Virus record (IMG/VR): IMGVR_UViG_3300037993_001242
Coordinates: 62,001 to 126,000 of that record
Source: a virus
Strand: one strand, 5' to 3'
DNA: 64,000 nucleotides
The notes under the pieces are model-generated. The model did not search any database, was not told where the DNA came from, and was given only the letters and a program-made list of their open reading frames with translations. This document shows, one piece after another, positions 6,195 to 12,308 of the stretch. Positions within the stretch are counted from its first letter, which is position 1. Every line of letters begins with the position of its first letter. Position numbers and translations under genes: made by a program.

Positions 6195-6266
6195 CAGGCG
6201 ATTGTCAACAGGAAATTACAAGACTGTAAGCATACGGTGTAAACGATTTGTATACAATAAGTTAAA

Positions 6267-6342
6267 TGGCTCCAGAGGCTGGGCACGATCCAGCAACATC
6301 CCGGTTAACAGCCGGGTACTCTACCAATTGAGCTACTCTGGA
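6267..6342 (-). tRNA. tRNA-Asn(GTT)
   Basis: The acceptor TCCAGAG pairs with CTCTGGA, then G and CCA. The anticodon stem CCCGG/CCGGG holds CTGTTAA. The T-loop ATCGTGC has A54 and T58. Confidence 0.92.
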
Positions 6343-6351
6343 ATAAAAAGC

Positions 6352-6444
6352 TTTTCAGCGACGGCAGTGCCTATGCCTGCGGCCCTGTAGGGGCGGCTTT
6401 GCACACAGTAGGCTTGCCGTGTGCAATCTTTACGCCGCTGAAAA
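6352..6444 (-). ncRNA. Candidate pseudoknotted RNA
   Basis: A 9-bp outer stem pairs TTTTCAGCG (6352-6360) with CGCTGAAAA (6436-6444). Inside, GCACAC (6401-6406) pairs with GTGTGC (6419-6424), while the loop between them (6409-6419) pairs with 6362-6373 in two 5-bp runs. That is an H-type pseudoknot, or two alternative folds. A further small hairpin lies near 6380-6395. The strand is assumed from the neighbouring tRNAs. No class is recognised. Confidence 0.4.
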
Positions 6445-6445
6445 A

Positions 6446-6518
6446 TGGTCGCGCCGGACGGAGTTGAACACGTCATCTCGCACTTCCGGGTGCCGCTCTA
6501 ACATTAAGCTACGGCGCG
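6446..6518 (-). tRNA. tRNA with 6-nt anticodon loop, probably Pro-type
   Basis: The acceptor CGCGCCG pairs with CGGCGCG, then A and CCA. The stem GCAC/GTGC encloses only CCGGAA. If U33 is deleted the anticodon is CGG. C1:G72 and A73 match the three tRNA-Pro genes nearby. The T-stem has one bulged base. Confidence 0.6.
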
Positions 6519-6526
6519 TTTTAAAA

Positions 6527-6602
6527 TGGTCGGGACAACCGGGCACGATCCGGCAACCTCTCGGCCCCAAACCGAGCGCTCTACCAATTGAGCTATGCCC
6601 CG
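6527..6602 (-). tRNA. tRNA-Pro(TGG)
   Basis: The acceptor CGGGGCA pairs with TGTCCCG (C1:G72), then A and CCA. The anticodon loop is TTTGGGG. The T-loop ATCGTGC has A54 and T58. Confidence 0.93.
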
Positions 6603-6796
6603 TCAGCAATGTAAAAATTGTTTTCTTCTCGCGGACATTCCTCATTCAAAAGAACCAAGCATCGCCGTATGCTTACATCGGACGTTCCATAACTTTCCGT
6701 GCAATGATCGCAGCGAGAACACGTCACAATAACGCTTGGTACCGGCCCGTGATCACCGTCCAATTCTGTTTCTTCAACAGTACATTCAACACGCAT
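6593..6796 (-). CDS. Small zinc-ribbon-like phage protein
   Basis: 67 residues from ATG 6796. It contains VTCSRCDHCTE (CxxC-type) plus later cysteines (RRCLVLLNEECP), suggesting a small zinc-bound fold. The N-terminus MRVECTVEETELDGDHG is acidic. The stop lies inside the 5' end of tRNA-Pro(TGG). It belongs to a class of short Cys-rich cargo genes among phage tRNAs. Function is unknown. Confidence 0.6.
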   Translation of the reverse strand: MRVECTVEETELDGDHGPVPSVIVTCSRCDHCTESYGTSDVSIRRCLVLLNEECPREENNFYIADGA

Positions 6797-6814
6797 ACAG
6801 CGTAGAACTGAAAA

Positions 6815-6891
6815 TGGTCTGGGTGACAGGCTTCGATCCTGCAACCTCGTGTACCCGAAACACGCGCTCTACCAGATTGAGCTACACCCAG
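6815..6891 (-). tRNA. tRNA-Pro(CGG)
   Basis: The acceptor CTGGGTG pairs with CACCCAG, then A and CCA. The anticodon loop is TTCGGGT. The T-loop ATCGAAG has A54. Confidence 0.93.
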
Positions 6892-6900
6892 TTGAAATGG

Positions 6901-7200
6901 TCAGTCAATGATGACCGGAGAATCTGAATTAAGCCATGCAAAAAGAGTTGATCCTTTGTGCTGCTGAATAAGCAAACGCGACTGATGCCCGCAGCACGAG
7001 CAGTCAAAATTGATTATTATTGCGTTTCTACGCCCCTGCATTTTTGTTTCTGGAACTGCCTCACTTTTTGGAGGATACGTACCTTGGATGGTCATCTTAA
7101 TTCCGTCGCCATCTTCAAAATGGGGTCTCTCATATATTTCGATCATGCTGTGGTGCATGTCGGCTGTTTCCCGACAGTTTGGACAAGCTAGTGCGTTCAT
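6901..7200 (-). CDS. Hypothetical protein with two CxxC knuckles
   Basis: 99 residues. CPNCRE near the N-terminus and CSCCGH near residue 71 are arranged as a split zinc ribbon around a beta-rich middle. H16 and H17 (MHHSM) could add ligands. It lies between tRNA-Pro(CGG) and tRNA-Pro(GGG). No enzymatic motif is seen. Confidence 0.65.
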   Translation of the reverse strand: MNALACPNCRETADMHHSMIEIYERPHFEDGDGIKMTIQGTYPPKSEAVPETKMQGRRNAIIINFDCSCCGHQSRLLIQQHKGSTLFAWLNSDSPVIID

Positions 7201-7220
7201 ACGCCCACAAGAACGTAAAA

Positions 7221-7297
7221 TGGTCGGGATGACGGGCTTCGATCCCGTGACCTCCAGTCCCCCAGACTGGCGCGCTACCTGACTGCGCTACATCCCG
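7221..7297 (-). tRNA. tRNA-Pro(GGG)
   Basis: The acceptor CGGGATG pairs with CATCCCG, then A and CCA. The anticodon stem CCAGT/ACTGG holds CTGGGGG. The T-loop ATCGAAG has A54. Confidence 0.93.
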
Positions 7298-7298
7298 G

Positions 7299-7586
7299 TT
7301 AAGATTTGGTTGGTATGGCATCAGCCAGCCGCGCCAAAACATCACCATGACAGGGCATCGGCCAGCACCAGCAACCCAACGTTTTGTCCTTCAATTCGTG
7401 CAGGCTGGCCAACAACTCTGGCTGAGTTTTAATCCAGTCTTCATACATGGCGATGACTTCGTCGCGGGTGCCGTCGGCTCCGATCCGGTAGGGGTTGCCC
7501 CACTTTGAACCTTCTGGAAAATCACGCGTACCTCGTCCGATGTATACATCGAATTTACTGTGCTTGCAATGGACAACTTTAGTCAT
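7299..7586 (-). CDS. DUF4326 protein
   Basis: 95 residues from ATG 7586. It shows the DUF4326 pattern: VYIGRGT, KWGNPYRIG, then an Arg/Glu helix and the C-terminal LGCWCWPMPCHGDVLARL. This domain is common in phages and has no known biochemical function. The CWC and CHGD cluster may bind metal. Confidence 0.85.
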   Translation of the reverse strand: MTKVVHCKHSKFDVYIGRGTRDFPEGSKWGNPYRIGADGTRDEVIAMYEDWIKTQPELLASLHELKDKTLGCWCWPMPCHGDVLARLADAIPTKS

Positions 7587-7598
7587 ACTCCACAAGAA

Positions 7599-7754
7599 CC
7601 AAAAGTTCCCCAAGCGGCAGGAGCACCGCCCGCCCGCGTTACTTCGTCACTGCCTGACTAACAGACCGTTGCGATGCTCAGCTTGGGTAAATTGGCGGCC
7701 CTCGATATTACGGCGGCTGCGCCGCCACAAGAAGTGGCCACTTCTTGTATCTCA
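7599..7754 (-). ncRNA. Structured non-coding stretch with palindrome
   Basis: A 7-bp stem CCCAAGC/GCTTGGG encloses about 75 nt (near 7599-7689) with an inner hairpin GTTA.GTCA/TGAC.TAAC. To its right are GGCGGC/GCCGCC and an uninterrupted 22-nt palindrome whose half-site is ACAAGAAGTGG. No ORF is convincing. It may be an RNA with a terminator, or protein binding sites. Confidence 0.35.
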
Positions 7755-7761
7755 GGCCAAA

Positions 7762-7839
7762 TGGCGGGACGTACGGGCTTCGATCCCGTGACCTTCCGGT
7801 AGACAGCCGGTTGCTCTAGCCAGACTGAGCTAACGTCCC
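7762..7839 (-). tRNA. tRNA-Asp(GTC)
   Basis: The acceptor GGGACGT pairs with ACGTCCC, then G and CCA. The anticodon loop is CTGTCTA. The T-loop ATCGAAG has A54. Confidence 0.93.
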
Positions 7840-7844
7840 AAAAA

Positions 7845-8150
7845 TTATGATCCGACGAGTTCGTCAGTGCCTTCCCACGTAAACTCCGAAACCGGCAGGT
7901 GCATTCCACACTGACAACAGTAGGTCGCACCGTAAAATTTTGGGTCGCGAGCGTAAGTTTCAGCGATGGCCAAGGCCATGGTCGTTTTCGCCCGGCAGGT
8001 ATTGTGGATGTACGACTGACGTACCGGTCGAATGAATCCTTTGGCGCGCTCCTCTTCGGACAGCACGAGGTATTTTTTCATCTGCGGTGTCGGCACTTTG
8101 TCCGCACCGTATCCTAAATCGGGGTCTTTTGGATCAGTTGTCAAACTCAT
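7845..8150 (-). CDS. Conserved hypothetical phage protein
   Basis: 101 residues from ATG 8150, chosen because a TAGTTA box lies just upstream. It contains LSEEERAKGFIRPVR, then LAIAETYARDPKFYGATYCC and a C-terminal WEGTDELVGS. Proteins with this block order are frequent in unrelated phages and have no known role. CCQCGM suggests a metal site. The longer upstream frame overlaps a plus-strand phosphatase gene and is rejected. Confidence 0.75.
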   Translation of the reverse strand: MSLTTDPKDPDLGYGADKVPTPQMKKYLVLSEEERAKGFIRPVRQSYIHNTCRAKTTMALAIAETYARDPKFYGATYCCQCGMHLPVSEFTWEGTDELVGS

Positions 8151-8155
8151 ACCTT

Positions 8156-8161
8156 TAACTA
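8156..8161 (-). promoter_or_regulatory. TAGTTA box before 7845-8150
   Basis: CGTAGTTAAAGGT is followed by ATG. The spacing is 5 nt. Confidence 0.5.
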
Positions 8162-8231
8162 CGTTGGCGGGCTTGGCTGTTAATTCAGCCCGTAGCGCGC
8201 CACGCGGCGGATCAGGCCGCAAGCCCATAAA

Positions 8232-8322
8232 TGGTGGCAACGGCTGGAGTCGAACCAGCGGTGTTTTCCTCTTGGGTAGCGCTTTTACAGAGCGTTGTCT
8301 TCGCCACTTGACGCACGTTGCC
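8232..8322 (-). tRNA. tRNA-Tyr(GTA)
   Basis: The acceptor GGCAACG pairs with CGTTGCC, then A and CCA, with a long variable arm as for bacterial tRNA-Tyr. The anticodon loop is CTGTAAA. The T-loop TTCGACT is canonical. Confidence 0.93.
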
Positions 8323-8323
8323 G

Positions 8324-8329
8324 TATTTA
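8324..8329 (+). promoter_or_regulatory. TATTTA box before 8334-8846
   Basis: CGTATTTAAAAC is followed by ATG, 4 nt from the box. It overlaps the edge of tRNA-Tyr on the other strand. Confidence 0.5.
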
Positions 8330-8333
8330 AAAC

Positions 8334-8846
8334 ATGAAAATCATTTACGCTATGGTTGTGGCTCTTGTCCTGACTGGCTGTGCAACTCAGCGGGGATTCC
8401 CGCCGAATAACGGCATCGGCAACTTTGACCGCTTGGACGACAAAGTCTATCGCGGCGCACAACCCTCGCACGAAGCCATTGCCAAACTGGCAAAAGCTGG
8501 CGTGACCAGAGTAATCAATCTCCGCCTGCCCGGCGATACGGCACCGTACGAAAAATCGGCGTGTCGGGCCGAAGGCATCGAATACTTCAACGTACCCATT
8601 GGTGGTTTTTCCGCTCCCACTGATGCCCAAGTACACCGGGTATTTTCTTTGATTGAGACCGCCCATGGGCCGGTCTACATCCATTGCCAGTGGGGCTGTG
8701 ACCGCACCGGAACCATGTGCGCCTGCTGGCGAATCCATCACGATGGCTGGAGCAATGCACAGGCACTACAGGAAGCCGTCATTTACGGCCTGTCACCTTG
8801 GGAACAGAGCATGAGGTACTACATCCTGCATTACCACGAAAAATAA
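8334..8846 (+). CDS. Dual-specificity phosphatase-like lipoprotein
   Basis: 170 residues. The signal peptide ends in the lipobox LTGC (lipidated Cys16), so the product should sit on the envelope. The fold follows the DSP/PTP family: VYRGAQPSHEAIAKL, VTRVINLRLPG, and the P-loop HCQWGCDRTG with catalytic Cys118 and Arg124. An acidic general-acid residue is likely in the SAPTD loop. Related small lipoprotein phosphatases exist in bacteria. A role in modifying an envelope substrate is inferred. Confidence 0.85.
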   Translation: MKIIYAMVVALVLTGCATQRGFPPNNGIGNFDRLDDKVYRGAQPSHEAIAKLAKAGVTRVINLRLPGDTAPYEKSACRAEGIEYFNVPIGGFSAPTDAQVHRVFSLIETAHGPVYIHCQWGCDRTGTMCACWRIHHDGWSNAQALQEAVIYGLSPWEQSMRYYILHYHEK

Positions 8847-8932
8847 CGGGCAAGGTTTTGGCATCGGGTATGCTGGGTTTCCCCGGCGGTTTGTATCAAT
8901 AACAAGATAACCGACAGTCCATTCGGCCCGTA
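8844..8932 (-). ncRNA. Repeated stem-loop element, copy 4
   Basis: The stem TACGGGC/GCCCGTTA is followed by CGAA, GTCGG/CCGAT, GGTTATC, and a hairpin GGTT.TTGT/ACAA.ACC with the 7-nt loop TATTGAT. CCTT precedes the closing strand. It lies between tRNA-Trp and the phosphatase gene. Confidence 0.5.
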
Positions 8933-8935
8933 AAA

Positions 8936-9011
<76 letters not shown>

Positions 9012-9016
9012 AAAAG

Positions 9017-9457
9017 TTATTCTTCATCTGCTGATTCCCAGTTGTTGCAGCAACCGCCCCAAAAAATCGGGCCGGTTACTTCTTTGCAGGAGCCTTCGTC
9101 CTTGCCGCCGGAATAATACTCGCAGTTGCCACAATGTGTCGGCCCATCCTCGATGTATCCGACGGCTTCTTTGGGCAGCAACTCCAGTGGCGTCGCACCT
9201 TCTTTCAGGAAAGTTTTGCCCCCGATGAAGGCTGCGCACACGCCATGTTCACCATCACAAGCTGGCGGCGTTGTGACGAAGCACTCACTCTTGGGCGTGT
9301 TAAAGAATATGCACTTGCCACAACGCGCACCGGGATCGGTTTGACCGGATTTGTTGAGCATGTCCGGGGTCATGTATACAACCTGTGCTTGGAGCATTTT
9401 GCCATCTTCGGCTTCATGCTCTTGCAGTCCCATCACCCGGCGCAAAATCGGATTCAT
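9017..9457 (-). CDS. Cysteine-rich phage protein
   Basis: 146 residues with about ten cysteines in pairs: CGKCIFF, ECFVTT, ACDGEHGVC, HCGNCEYY, then CK and CCNNW. The spacing suggests two related metal- or iron-sulfur-binding halves, reminiscent of small Cys-rich phage proteins sometimes called HiPIP-like (weak). It has its own TATTTA box. Confidence 0.7.
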   Translation of the reverse strand: MNPILRRVMGLQEHEAEDGKMLQAQVVYMTPDMLNKSGQTDPGARCGKCIFFNTPKSECFVTTPPACDGEHGVCAAFIGGKTFLKEGATPLELLPKEAVGYIEDGPTHCGNCEYYSGGKDEGSCKEVTGPIFWGGCCNNWESADEE

Positions 9458-9461
9458 GCCC

Positions 9462-9467
9462 TAAATA
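9462..9467 (-). promoter_or_regulatory. TATTTA box before 9017-9457
   Basis: GGTATTTAGGGC is followed by ATG. It lies downstream of a strong hairpin on the same strand, so the gene should have its own transcript. Confidence 0.55.
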
Positions 9468-9483
9468 CCGGTCTGAAAATAGA

Positions 9484-9513
9484 AGGCCGGGGGGCTTCCA
9501 CGCTCCCCGGCCT
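9484..9513 (-). terminator. Strong GC hairpin, probable terminator
   Basis: AGGCCGGGG pairs with CCCCGGCCT around a short loop. It is T-rich on both sides (AAGTTTT on plus, TTCTATTTTC on minus). It separates the permuted tRNA region from the gene at 9017-9457. Confidence 0.65.
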
Positions 9514-9580
9514 AAGTTTTATACCAAGGCGTTTTTGAACTTTGATCGCCAACAGCCTGCTGTCCTTAGCTTAATCCCGG

Positions 9581-9666
9581 CGCTTTACCGCTGAGCTACA
9601 CCGCCATAGTTTTATGGGGGCGGTGACTGGATTTGAACCAGCGACTCCGGTTTGTTAGACAACACC
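9581..9666 (-). tRNA. Second candidate permuted tRNA, anticodon possibly CTA
   Basis: On the minus strand a 3' half (T-arm GCTGG/CCAGT with loop TTCAAAT, acceptor CACCGCC, C, CCA; ends 9615) is followed by a 9-nt spacer and then a 5' half (acceptor GGCGGTG at 9605-9599, TA, D-arm GCTC/AAGC). The acceptor strands pair 7 of 7. The anticodon arm is less sure: GGT.TT/AAACC with a bulged G around GTCTAAC would give CTA (reads UAG). Confidence 0.5.
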
Positions 9667-9740
9667 TGTCAGGTCACGTCTTGCTATTGTGTAACGCACT
9701 AGGTGCGCTACGGTTGAGCCTTCGGGTGATAGCCTGACAT
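9667..9740 (-). ncRNA. Structured leader before the second permuted tRNA
   Basis: TGTCAGG/CCTGACA closes a domain of about 72 nt that holds a hairpin CGCAC/GTGCG. It lies immediately upstream of the 3' half of the permuted tRNA. Copies of TTGAACTTT flank the whole region at about 9535 and 9742. Confidence 0.35.
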
Positions 9741-9818
9741 TGAACTTTAATTTTAACCATCACCTTGAGCTTGGGCGAGCGGCCCGTAAAATCAATTTAC
9801 AGGCCGCCGCACCCGAAA

Positions 9819-10013
9819 TTATGGTTTGCCCTCCAGTTGTTTCAGCCGTTCTTTATAGATTTTTTCAATCTCGCTTTCCCTTATACCCCGAAGATTGCGG
9901 CCACCGGCATTCATACACGTCGCGTGCTCTTGCGTATTCGTGGTCAGCCTCTGCGCTTTTTCCATTTCAGCACGCCGCCACACGTCCAGTCTGCGTTTTG
10001 CGCTTTCGTCCAT
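9819..10013 (-). CDS. Small charged hypothetical protein
   Basis: 64 residues from ATG 10013, five nt after the TAG of the upstream gene, so probably co-transcribed with it. It is almost entirely helical and charged (SAKRRLDVWRRAEMEKAQRL at the front, EIEKIYKERLKQLEG at the end), which suggests a short coiled coil. No family is recognised. Confidence 0.6.
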   Translation of the reverse strand: MDESAKRRLDVWRRAEMEKAQRLTTNTQEHATCMNAGGRNLRGIRESEIEKIYKERLKQLEGKP

Positions 10014-10017
10014 AAGA

Positions 10018-10782
10018 CTATTTGTTGCCACTGAACACGAAGCTCAGCAACTGCTTGCCGATCTTCTTGGTCAGGTCGACTTCTTCGTCGTTGGCCCGTG
10101 AGCGCGCCCGGCGGACGGCTCGCGTCAGGATTTCGATCCGGTCGAGCAGTTCGGCTTTTTCCGCCGGGGTGATCAACGAAGACCACTCCTTTTCCTCAAC
10201 CTTGCCTACCGGCACATCGATGGCCAGCAACTGAGTCTGAGCCGGATGTTCCTTGGTGGCGTCGTACAGCACAATCGGCTTGGACTGTTTCTGCGTGCGA
10301 ATCTTGATCACTTCGCGTGCTTTGTAAACACCAGCGCCGCGCTGCGCATCCGCCACGAAACCCTTGGCCGGATCGAGCGTCGGGATGACCGCGATCAACT
10401 GCTGGATTTCCGTGCAGCGCTTTTCAAGCTCCAGCAGCGCCGTCGCCGGGACATCCTTAATTAGCACGGTACCCGCGTCGTCATCAAGCACGATGTCGGC
10501 CTTCGCCCGTGTATTGGCGTCAGCCACCTGATACGAGGCGTCGAGTGCCTTGGTCAGATGACCCTGAATCCATGTCAGTTCCTTGCCGACCGAGGTCTGC
10601 AAGAAGGACTGGGCTTCGGTCTGCGGCTCGGCTTTTTCCGCGTCGGGTTTGAAGACGACGTGCTTTTCCTCGAAAAGATGCCGCTTCTTTTCAAAGGTGT
10701 TGGCCTGATCGGTGCGGCACTTTTCGGCCTGCTGTTTCAGGCTGGTTTCAACTGCCAAAAGTTCATGTAGTTTGGTTGACAT
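10018..10782 (-). CDS. Conserved protein of unknown function (DUF7873-like)
   Basis: 254 residues. The block order matches a family found in phages and actinobacteria: an N-terminal KLHELLAVE helix, then VLIKDVPATALLELEKRC, IPTLDPAKGF, a Lys-rich KIRTQKQSKPIVLYDAT, EHPAQTQLLAIDVPVG and a C-terminal coiled-coil ILTRAVRRARSRAND. It ends in TAG. Function is unknown. The DUF number is from memory and should be checked. Confidence 0.7.
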   Translation of the reverse strand: MSTKLHELLAVETSLKQQAEKCRTDQANTFEKKRHLFEEKHVVFKPDAEKAEPQTEAQSFLQTSVGKELTWIQGHLTKALDASYQVADANTRAKADIVLDDDAGTVLIKDVPATALLELEKRCTEIQQLIAVIPTLDPAKGFVADAQRGAGVYKAREVIKIRTQKQSKPIVLYDATKEHPAQTQLLAIDVPVGKVEEKEWSSLITPAEKAELLDRIEILTRAVRRARSRANDEEVDLTKKIGKQLLSFVFSGNK

Positions 10783-10829
10783 AGTGGTTGGAGTGTATAC
10801 GCGTTAGATTTCTTGTCAACTTAAAATTT

Positions 10830-10905
10830 TGGTGGAGCCGAGGGGGTACGATCCCCTGACCTCCTGAATGCCATTCAGGCGCTCTGCCAACTGAGCTACG
10901 ACCCC
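10830..10905 (-). tRNA. tRNA-Ala(GGC)
   Basis: The acceptor GGGGTCG pairs with CGGCTCC and includes the G3:U70 alanine identity pair, followed by A and CCA. The anticodon loop is ATGGCAT. The T-loop ATCGTAC has A54 and T58. Confidence 0.93.
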
Positions 10906-11184
10906 AAAAGGGTGCTGCTGCCCGTTTTTCGCAGGCGTCGCCTTCCCGTTCACGGCTGGTTAGGTCTCAATTCTCCAGACGCTTATGGACTTGGCGCAAT
11001 AGTTGGCATCACGCACACGCCGCCCAAGACCGGGGCGTGCTCCGCGCTTAGTACACCAACCCGCAGCATAAATTAAAGAGCCGGGCCGAGTTTGCGACAG
11101 CGATTGCAACCGCCGCGCCTGATCGTGTGGCCTCTGCGTCCACCTTCCGGTGCGCAACCGGAATACTCCCCGGATACCGTCGTC
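10906..11184 (-). other. Non-coding gap between two tRNA-Ala genes
   Basis: 279 nt, GC-rich, no convincing ORF. It has several inverted repeats: TTCCGGT/ACCGGAA near 11150, a GGCGTCGCC palindrome near 10940, and CGGGGCGTGC near 11035. It may encode a structured RNA. No tRNA, tmRNA or RNase P signature was found. Confidence 0.4.
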
Positions 11185-11259
11185 TGGTGGAGCCGATGGG
11201 GATTCAACCCACGACCTCCCGCGTGCGAGGCGGGCGCTCTGGCGCTGAGCTACGACCCC
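11185..11259 (-). tRNA. tRNA-Ala(CGC)
   Basis: The acceptor GGGGTCG pairs with CGGCTCC (G3:U70), then A and CCA. The anticodon stem CCCGC/GCGGG holds CTCGCAC. The T-loop TTGAATC has G56 and the D-loop AGCGCCA has C19. Confidence 0.93.
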
Positions 11260-11555
11260 AAATGAATTCCCCAGATGTCAGGAATCACCCAACATAGTCG
11301 CAAACGTGAGTCTTTATGAGTATTCGGCCATTTGGCTCCATCGGTAGCACTCCGACTTCGATACCAAAGCAGGGCTTTACCTGCAATACGGGTTGGTTTG
11401 ATTGGCACTTCCCGTAAACGACGTTAGCTGACCGAGCTACCTAATCAGCCTTAGCCACATTACGTTTGCCATGCTCTTCCCACGCTACGAGACGATTCCA
11501 AGCTTACGGAACCTGCCTTTGCCCCCACCAAAGAGGCTTCAGCCACTGGAGAAAT
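11260..11555 (-). other. Non-coding gap with tRNA-like fragments
   Basis: 296 nt without a convincing ORF. On the minus strand GATTAGG followed by TAGCTCGGTCAGCTA resembles a tRNA 5' end, GCAGG/CCTGC resembles an anticodon hairpin, and TACGGG/CCCGTA is an 18-nt-loop hairpin. I could not assemble these into one tRNA in normal or permuted order. Confidence 0.35.
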
Positions 11556-11631
11556 TGGTGGAATCGACCGGGAACGATCCGGCAACTTTCGGCTTGCAAA
11601 ACCGACGCTCTACCGATTGAGCTACGACCCC
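11556..11631 (-). tRNA. tRNA-Ala(TGC)
   Basis: The acceptor GGGGTCG pairs with CGATTCC (G3:U70), then A and CCA. The anticodon loop is TTTGCAA. The T-loop ATCGTTC has A54 and T58. Its 5' end overlaps the TAG stop of the gene at 11622-12071. Confidence 0.93.
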
Positions 11632-12071
11632 TTTGAAATTGATGCGCGATACGCTTTGAGTTTGACCCGCCGGTCATCGTCAAACGGAATTTCACCGCCC
11701 AAATGGACGCCTTCGTAAATGGCCTCCCGGAGCAGCAGTTCAACGTTCAGCGATTCCATGGCTTCGAGCAGCAGGTTGTCGCTTTGGTCTCTGGTCAACG
11801 TCGCCAACGTCCACGTACCGTCGCTGTTCAAAACTTGCAGGACGTTGCGGTAAGCGCCGTCGTGCAGGACGGTTCCCATCCAATAGGTGCCGAAAGGCGG
11901 AATGAGATTCCAGATCGCTTTGGGCGTGCTGGCCCCATCCGACGGGGAACCGGTCGGCATCATGTATTGGACGCCGTTTTTGGCCACGTACACGAGGTCT
12001 TCCAGCAGAACGATATGCCTGCCGTCACTGGTTTCGTTGGCAATCGTCGGCTTTTTGAATCCATATTCCAT
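11622..12071 (-). CDS. DUF1353 family phage protein
   Basis: 149 residues. It shows the DUF1353 signature: a beta-rich start, then PSDGASTPKAIWNLIPPFGTY and the conserved HDGAYRN motif near the middle, followed by helices. The family is common in phages near lysis or morphogenesis genes and has no proven function. The TAG stop lies inside the acceptor stem of tRNA-Ala(TGC). A TAGTTA box precedes it. Confidence 0.85.
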   Translation of the reverse strand: MEYGFKKPTIANETSDGRHIVLLEDLVYVAKNGVQYMMPTGSPSDGASTPKAIWNLIPPFGTYWMGTVLHDGAYRNVLQVLNSDGTWTLATLTRDQSDNLLLEAMESLNVELLLREAIYEGVHLGGEIPFDDDRRVKLKAYRASISKGS

Positions 12072-12075
12072 GCCC

Positions 12076-12081
12076 TAACTA
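12076..12081 (-). promoter_or_regulatory. TAGTTA box before 11622-12071
   Basis: CGTAGTTAGGGC is followed by ATG. It is 11 nt from the CCA end of tRNA-Gly. Confidence 0.5.
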
Positions 12082-12091
12082 CGCAACAAAA

Positions 12092-12165
12092 TGGAGCGAG
12101 TGAACGGTGTCGATCCGTCGTATCAGCCTTGGCAAGGCCGCGCTCTACCGTTGAGCTACACCCGC
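12092..12165 (-). tRNA. tRNA-Gly(GCC)
   Basis: The acceptor GCGGGTG pairs with CACTCGC, then T and CCA. The anticodon loop is TTGCCAA. The T-loop ATCGACA has A54. Confidence 0.93.
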
Positions 12166-12231
12166 GTCACGCCGCGACATAACCGCGCTAAATCACGTTT
12201 CTAACACGTGCCAATCATGCAGCGGCAAAAA

Positions 12232-12307
12232 TGGCTGCCCGAAGTGGGGACGATCCACTACTCTTCTGATCCAGAGTCAGACGTGTTACCAGTTACACCA
12301 TCGGGCA
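12232..12307 (-). tRNA. tRNA-Gln(CTG)
   Basis: The acceptor TGCCCGA pairs with TCGGGCA, then G and CCA. The anticodon stem TCTGA/TCAGA holds CTCTGGA. The T-loop ATCGTCC has A54 and T58. Confidence 0.93.
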
Positions 12308-12308
12308 T

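Noticed and set aside
8151-8741. Upstream extension of the 7845-8150 gene to 298 codons
   Set aside because: It is antisense to tRNA-Tyr and to the convincing phosphatase gene. The TAGTTA box and the conserved start support ATG 8150.
1070-8932. Repeated stem-loop elements as simple rho-independent terminators
   Set aside because: Stems are interrupted, loops are long, there is no consistent T-run after the 3' strand, and the GGTTATC block is conserved inside.
9581-9666. Ordinary intron-containing tRNA in place of permutation
   Set aside because: The 3' half lies before the 5' half on the transcribed strand, and no matching acceptor strand is found on the other side.
10960-11157. Minus-strand frame of 65 codons between two tRNA-Ala genes
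   Set aside because: Arg/Gly/Ser-rich shadow composition, no start signal, and it overlaps strong inverted repeats.
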